From contig JAADIK010000060.1 of the NCBI GenBank assembly GCA_013151365.1, positions 1-11,295 of the forward strand: a stretch of 11,295 nucleotides of DNA, given 5' to 3'. Of this stretch, positions 7,617-11,295 are shown piece by piece. The notes beneath the pieces are model-generated. The model made no database searches, was not told where the DNA came from, and saw only the letters and a program-made list of their open reading frames with translations. This stretch comes from Deltaproteobacteria bacterium. Lineage in GTDB: Bacteria > Desulfobacterota > Desulfobulbia > Desulfobulbales > Desulfobulbaceae. Made by a program: the position numbers and the translations under genes. The stretch's first letter is position 1, and each line of letters starts with the position of its first letter.

Positions 7617-7661
7617 CCCGAATCCGTTATCGGGCGTCCCGCAGGGCGGCGCGGATTCAGG
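7617..7661. repeat. Dispersed repeat copy D, short palindromic-ended form
   Basis: A 45-bp unit with ends CCCGAATCCG (7617-7626) and CGGATTCAGG (7652-7661), which are inverted repeats with one mismatch. The interior GTTATCGGGCG..CCGCAGGGCGGCGCGG matches copy C at 9752-9780. It looks like copy B/C with the middle removed. It begins seven bases after the stop of the 120-residue gene and could fold into a hairpin in the transcript. Confidence 0.7.
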
Positions 7662-7687
7662 TTGTTGTCTGCGGCAGGAGGTGGGCA

Positions 7688-8335
7688 ATGTTTGAAGACA
7701 GGGAAGATGCCGGCCGGCAGCTTGCCGGGGCTTTACGGCAATATAAAGATACGCCGGCGATCGTTCTGGCGATTCCCCGGGGCGGCGTCGAGATCGGCTA
7801 CCAGGTTGCCAACGCCCTTGATGTCGATTTTTCTCTCCTGATCTCGAGGAAGCTGCCCTTCCCGGATAATCCGGAATCGGGATTCGGGGCGATTGCCGAG
7901 GACGGCAGTGTCTTTATCCATCCGGAGGCGGCGCAGGGAATTCCTCCGGCGGTTATTGATGCGATAATCGAATATCAGAAAGAAGAGATCGCGCGCAGAA
8001 TAAAGGTGTTGAGAGATAATCAACCCCTGCCCGAACTCGGGCAGAGGACGGTGATCCTGGTGGACGACGGTATCGCCATGGGATCAACGATGCGGGCGGC
8101 TATAAAACTGTGCCGGGCGAAAAAAGTGGAACGGATTATCGTCGCGGCACCGGTTGCCGGCGAGAGGGTGGTTCAAGAGATGCAAGGCCTGGTGGAACAG
8201 ATCATCATCTTGGCAATGCCGAGGTTTTTTTACGCAGTCGCGCAGGTTTACAGGAACTGGCGTGATGTGTCCGACCAGGAGGTGCTGGAAATCATGAAAA
8301 AGTGGCGGGAAAGACCAGGGGGCAGGAAGCGGTAG
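7688..8335 (+). CDS. Phosphoribosyltransferase-family protein (COG1926 type)
   Basis: The 215-residue protein has a type I PRTase fold. LAIPRGGVEIGYQVA (27-41) is the early strand-turn region, SRKLPFP (53-59) follows, and the PRPP-binding motif is TVILVDDGIAMGSTM (121-135) with the two acidic residues D126-D127. It ends in VYRNWRDVSDQEVLEIM, typical of the group of short predicted phosphoribosyltransferases. The substrate base is not known for this group, so no gene symbol is given. There is no transmembrane or signal sequence. The start ATG 7688 follows AGGAGG (7676-7681) at six bases. It is preceded by repeat copy D and followed by a 116-base gap before amrS. The PRTase assignment is secure; its physiological role is unknown. 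Confidence 0.85.
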   Translation: MFEDREDAGRQLAGALRQYKDTPAIVLAIPRGGVEIGYQVANALDVDFSLLISRKLPFPDNPESGFGAIAEDGSVFIHPEAAQGIPPAVIDAIIEYQKEEIARRIKVLRDNQPLPELGQRTVILVDDGIAMGSTMRAAIKLCRAKKVERIIVAAPVAGERVVQEMQGLVEQIIILAMPRFFYAVAQVYRNWRDVSDQEVLEIMKKWRERPGGRKR

Positions 8336-8341
8336 AGAGAA

Positions 8342-8395
8342 CCCGTGAGAGCGGGATAAGAGACGCCGACCGGAGAGAGCCGGACTCCAGGCGTT
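8342..8395 (+). other. Two potential hairpins in the leader of amrS
   Basis: CCCG-tgagag-CGGG (8342-8355) is followed by a nested structure GACGCC (8362-8367) / GGCGTT (8390-8395) enclosing CCGG (8370-8373) / CCGG (8380-8383). No T-tract follows, so they are not intrinsic terminators. They occupy much of the 116-base gap before the radical SAM gene. They match no riboswitch class I recognise. Confidence 0.3.
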
Positions 8396-8451
8396 GATGG
8401 TGACATTGAAACGCGCATCCTCGGCAATTTTCACATCATAGGGGTAGAGAT

Positions 8452-9468
8452 ATGAAAGAGGCGATGTTTTACCAGCAAGGGAAGGGGACTGAGGTTATCT
8501 GCGGCCTGTGCAGTCATCGTTGTCACATCAAGGAGGGCAGGCGGGGCATCTGCGGCGTGCGGGAAAACAAGGAGGGCAAGCTCTACACCCTGGTTTACGG
8601 CCGGCTGGTTTCCGAACACGTCGATCCGATCGAAAAAAAGCCGCTTTTTCACCTCCTGCCCGGCAGCCGGTCCTATTCCATTTCCACGGTCGGCTGCAAT
8701 TTTCATTGTCTTCACTGCCAGAATTACCAGATATCCCAGTATCCTCATCTCCAGGGCGGCCAGATAACCGGCCGGGAAAAGAGCGCCGAGTCCGTGGTTG
8801 ACGATGCCGTGCAGAGTGGTTGTGCAAGTATCAGCTATACCTATGTCGAGCCGACAATTTTTTATGAGTTCGCCTATGACTGCGCGGTCCTGGCCCGTAA
8901 GCGGCAACTGAAGAACGTCTTTGTCAGTAACGGCTACATGACGCCGGAGGTCGCGCACCACCTGGCACCGGTCCTGGACGGCATCAATATCGATATCAAG
9001 GCCTTTACCGACGATTTTTACAAGAAGGTGTGCAAGGCCCGGCTACAGCCGGTCCTGGACAGTGTCCGGCTCATGCATGAACTCGGGGTCTGGGTCGAGG
9101 TGACCACCCTGATTATTCCGGGACTCAATGATTCCGCCCGGGAGTTGCGCGAGCTGGCCCGGTTCATCAGGAACGTTTCTCCGGCCGTGCCCTGGCACGT
9201 GACGGCCTTTTATCCCACCTACAAGATGATGGATCGGGAGCGGACCCCGATAGAAACGCTGCGCAAGGCGAGAGAAATCGGCCTTGCCGAGGGGCTGCGC
9301 TTCGTCTATGAAGGCAACATCCCCGGCGGCGGCGAAAATACCTTTTGCCCGGCCTGCGGCACGACCTTGATCACGCGCTTTGGTTTCAGTGTTCGCCAGG
9401 TCAACATGACCGGCGGCCGCTGCGGCAAATGCGGCGAGCAGATCGAGGGCGTCTGGCAAGAGGAGTGA
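8452..9468 (+). CDS. AmrS-type radical SAM enzyme (AmmeMemoRadiSam system)
   Basis: The 338-residue protein carries the radical SAM 4Fe-4S motif CNFHCLHCQNYQISQ with C82, C86 and C89. Before it, C17, C20, C24 and C34 form the family's cysteine-rich N-terminus (CGLCSHRCHIKEGRRGICGV), and SEHVDPIEKKPLFHLLPGS follows, typical of AmrS. Core motifs include SYTYVEPTIFYEF (128-140), VSNGYM (158-163) and DGINIDIKAF (176-185). A C-terminal Cys4 zinc-ribbon-like end (C299, C302, C324, C327) closes the protein. AmrS proteins are known from genome context with Memo and AMMECR1 homologues; the reaction is unknown. Neither partner is in the window. The start ATG 8452 follows AGGGG at about 8439-8444. A PflA-type activase is an alternative, but the length and N-terminal cysteines favour AmrS. 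Confidence 0.88.
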   Translation: MKEAMFYQQGKGTEVICGLCSHRCHIKEGRRGICGVRENKEGKLYTLVYGRLVSEHVDPIEKKPLFHLLPGSRSYSISTVGCNFHCLHCQNYQISQYPHLQGGQITGREKSAESVVDDAVQSGCASISYTYVEPTIFYEFAYDCAVLARKRQLKNVFVSNGYMTPEVAHHLAPVLDGINIDIKAFTDDFYKKVCKARLQPVLDSVRLMHELGVWVEVTTLIIPGLNDSARELRELARFIRNVSPAVPWHVTAFYPTYKMMDRERTPIETLRKAREIGLAEGLRFVYEGNIPGGGENTFCPACGTTLITRFGFSVRQVNMTGGRCGKCGEQIEGVWQEE

Positions 9469-9475
9469 GGGCCGT

Positions 9476-9497
9476 CCGGACCGCCCATCCGGTTTTT
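9476..9497 (+). terminator. Short terminator candidate after amrS
   Basis: CCGGA (9476-9480) pairs with TCCGG (9488-9492) across a seven-base loop and is followed by TTTTT (9493-9497), eight bases after the amrS stop. The five-base stem is short but fully GC-rich except one pair. Confidence 0.45.
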
Positions 9498-9651
9498 CCG
9501 CATTCTTCCTGATTCTTATCCCTGGAAGCAAAAAATAAATGCAGGTGATTTATTGGCTGGATTCGTCTATTATGGGCGGACGCCTTGATAATCAAAGGCA
9601 CTGGTGAACTCGTACGGACTGCCGGCCGAAAAGATAACGGAATAGGATGTT
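9498..9651. other. Unassigned spacer before repeat copy C
   Basis: No gene with a ribosome site and no promoter of consensus quality was seen between the amrS terminator and repeat copy C. An open frame at 9585-9881 runs mainly through the repeat and is not supported. Confidence 0.5.
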
Positions 9652-9871
9652 CTGAATCTGTGAGCGTTCGAGAACGGCACATCTGCTTCGTTGGCAACTC
9701 GTTGATATCACACCAGGATAATCAATCTCGTTGCCGCCTTGCATCTGCACCGTTATCGGGCGGACCGCAGGACGGCGCGGTGAAGATCGGAAAATACGTT
9801 TATTCGGCAATAATGCAAACAAATTTCATATATTGCATGGAATACCACCTCAAGCCGTCACGGATTCAAGG
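9652..9871. mobile_element. MITE-like element, copy C, with terminal inverted repeats
   Basis: The left end TGAATCTGTGA (9653-9663) and right end TCACGGATTCA (9858-9868) are inverted repeats, 10 of 11 matching. The interior is a composite: 9689-9758 equals copy A (2-71), and 9751-9871 resembles copy B (7036-7163). At about 220 bp with no transposase it fits a non-autonomous element mobilised in trans, or a composite of two such units. The right end lies four bases upstream of the ATG of the next gene. No target-site duplication is obvious. Confidence 0.65.
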
Positions 9872-9874
9872 GCT

Positions 9875-11295
9875 ATGTTAAGGACATCGGTTACGCCTGA
9901 AGGAAAATTTCTTGTCGGTCTCCACCGGCCCGCCTACAGCGTAATGAATCTGCGGGAGCACGACCCGGTTGCCGTGCTGGGGCATTCCCCGGATGGTGCC
10001 GTTCATGATAATCGGCAGAATTTTCCGCCCGGCGATGTCCAGGTAGACGAGGCCCGGTGGATATATGAAATCCCCAACGCCTTTCCTTTTCGCGGTACGA
10101 CCTATATCGATGCCGACTGGGCGGCCGGACCGGCCGCCGACCCGGCCGCGATCCGCCTGGAACCGCCGCCGGAGTGTTCCCTGCGCAAGGTCTTGAATCG
10201 GCACCTGCCGGGTGAGCAGGTCAGGGCCGTGCTGGCCGAATTGCCGCCCCAGGTCCTCTACGCCCTGGCGGCGAACTCCACAGACCCTGAAGAGTTGACC
10301 CAGCTGGCGCGTTTGTGCTGCCGCCTGGAGTATAACGACGCCGGCGAGCCGGTCGGGCTGCAACGTCTCCGGGATGACCGGGGCCGCGTCCGGCCGGATA
10401 TCGATGATCCGGAGTTGTTTGAAACCATTGCCAACAATCCGCATCTGCCGGATGCCTATAAGGATGTCATGGTTCTGCGGCCCGGCGCCCAGGGTGACAG
10501 TGAAATCGTCGGTGAATGGCAGAGCGGCGGCAGTCACGTCTTCGAATACCTGCGCCGCAACAGTTATATCCCCTGGGGACATTTCGCCCCTAATATGGCC
10601 AACGATGCCATACGCTACAGCACGGCGGACCTGTCGTTTGCGGATATGCAGGGGCTTCGGCACCTCTACTATCAGCGTATTTATGTCACCCTGGCCGCCC
10701 GGCTGGGCATTGACATTCCCGGCCGGCGCCGGGGATTGAGCGTCGACGAGCTGGAAGATGTGCGGCAGCGGATCGTCAAGGCCGCAACCGGGGGGGCGGA
10801 GCATCAGGCGACCCTATGGGGCTGGAATTTCGGTTATGATTTTTCCGCCTCCGGTTACCGGCTGCACGCCTCGCACCAGATGATTCATCAGCAGTGCGCC
10901 ATGGTGCCGGAGAGCGTTGCCGCCGTGGACCGGGAAGGCAGGATGCCGGCCTACAGCTGCGGTGACCTGGTTGCCGAGGTGGCGGCCCGTTACCATGAAG
11001 AAACCGGTAGTGATTTTTTCAATGACTTCCTGGCCGCAACCAGGAACAATGAACGGACCGACCGGCAAGAAGGCGAGCGGAGCCTGGTGGTCTGGGAGGA
11101 CCGGCAGGTGATGCTGTTCGTGCCCAAGGCGCAGGTGTCGCAATGGGAGCTGCAACTCATGGTCACCGCGGATGCCGCGGCTGGCCCGGTGGGGAACGTG
11201 GTGGAGGCGGACAGCCTGGTCCGGCAATCCCTTGACCGGGGCATCCTGCTGGCCCAGAAAATTTATGCCGGCCTGGGGGCCAGGATGGTCACGTC
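9875..11295 (+). CDS. Large protein of unknown function, C-terminus outside window
   Basis: The frame is open for 473 codons to the window edge, with GC-rich third positions and no stop, so it is a real gene cut by the boundary. I do not recognise the family. It starts MLRTSVTPEGKFLVGLHRPA and has no signal peptide or membrane segment. Two regions faintly recall the GalT/HIT nucleotidyltransferase superfamily: LHASHQMIHQQ (330-340), in the place of the HxHxQ motif, and SLVVWEDRQVMLFVPKAQVS followed by QWELQLM (403-429), resembling the strand-Pro-Trp-Glu segment after it. This is weak inference. The start is uncertain: AAGGG (9868-9872) is only two bases from ATG 9875, and a second ATG lies at 9944. 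The frame is also open upstream to 9722 through the repeat. It is transcribed in the same direction as amrS, but a terminator candidate and the repeat separate them. Confidence 0.7.
   Translation, partial: MLRTSVTPEGKFLVGLHRPAYSVMNLREHDPVAVLGHSPDGAVHDNRQNFPPGDVQVDEARWIYEIPNAFPFRGTTYIDADWAAGPAADPAAIRLEPPPECSLRKVLNRHLPGEQVRAVLAELPPQVLYALAANSTDPEELTQLARLCCRLEYNDAGEPVGLQRLRDDRGRVRPDIDDPELFETIANNPHLPDAYKDVMVLRPGAQGDSEIVGEWQSGGSHVFEYLRRNSYIPWGHFAPNMANDAIRYSTADLSFADMQGLRHLYYQRIYVTLAARLGIDIPGRRRGLSVDELEDVRQRIVKAATGGAEHQATLWGWNFGYDFSASGYRLHASHQMIHQQCAMVPESVAAVDREGRMPAYSCGDLVAEVAARYHEETGSDFFNDFLAATRNNERTDRQEGERSLVVWEDRQVMLFVPKAQVSQWELQLMVTADAAAGPVGNVVEADSLVRQSLDRGILLAQKIYAGLGARMVT

Noticed and set aside
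9585..9881. 98-codon plus-strand open frame
   Set aside because: Runs mainly through repeat copy C, has no ribosome site and no protein-like features.
9878..10804. 308-codon minus-strand open frame
   Set aside because: It lies fully inside the plus-strand frame that is open for 473 codons. GC-rich third positions in that frame create antisense openness, and there is no ribosome site for the minus frame.

Overview
The window looks like chromosomal DNA from a GC-rich Gram-negative bacterium. The best guess is a Desulfobacterota (sulfate-reducer-like) genome. The evidence is an Lnt/CorC pair (lipoprotein maturation, so an outer-membrane organism), an atypical biotin carboxylase next to a fused AccA-AccD carboxyltransferase, and an AmrS-type radical SAM enzyme. 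The taxon is an inference from gene content only. No transposase, integrase, CRISPR array or phage gene was seen, but a family of short dispersed repeats occupies several intergenic gaps.

Layout. On the minus strand (193-2691) one long reading frame joins a CorC-like CBS-pair protein to apolipoprotein N-acyltransferase (Lnt). Reading the junction in the other frame recovers the normal CorC C-terminus and a stop that overlaps the Lnt start as ATGA. The fusion is therefore best explained by a small indel near 1866, either a real mutation or a sequencing/assembly error. A divergent intergenic region (2692-3094) separates this from a two-gene plus-strand operon: a biotin carboxylase (accC-like, 3095-4495) and a 749-residue carboxyltransferase with the AccA half before the AccD half (4506-6755). 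A tRNA-Lys(CUU) gene with encoded CCA follows, with a strong intrinsic terminator behind it.

From 6950 to 9875 lie three smaller plus-strand genes: an unrecognised 120-residue protein, a COG1926-type phosphoribosyltransferase, and an AmrS radical SAM protein without Memo or AMMECR1 partners in view. The right edge holds a long open frame (9875 to the end, 473 codons and still open) of unknown function whose C-terminal part faintly resembles the GalT/HIT superfamily.

The most distinctive non-coding signal is a set of related repeats at 2-89, 7036-7163, 7617-7661 and 9652-9871. They share the end sequence CGGATTCARG and internal blocks. The copy at 9652-9871 has terminal inverted repeats, and the copy at 7617-7661 looks like a 45-bp internally deleted version, so the family resembles a non-autonomous MITE/REP-like element. 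Metabolically, the acc genes supply malonyl-CoA for fatty acid synthesis and Lnt completes lipoprotein acylation, so both contribute to the envelope. No direct functional link between the other genes is visible.
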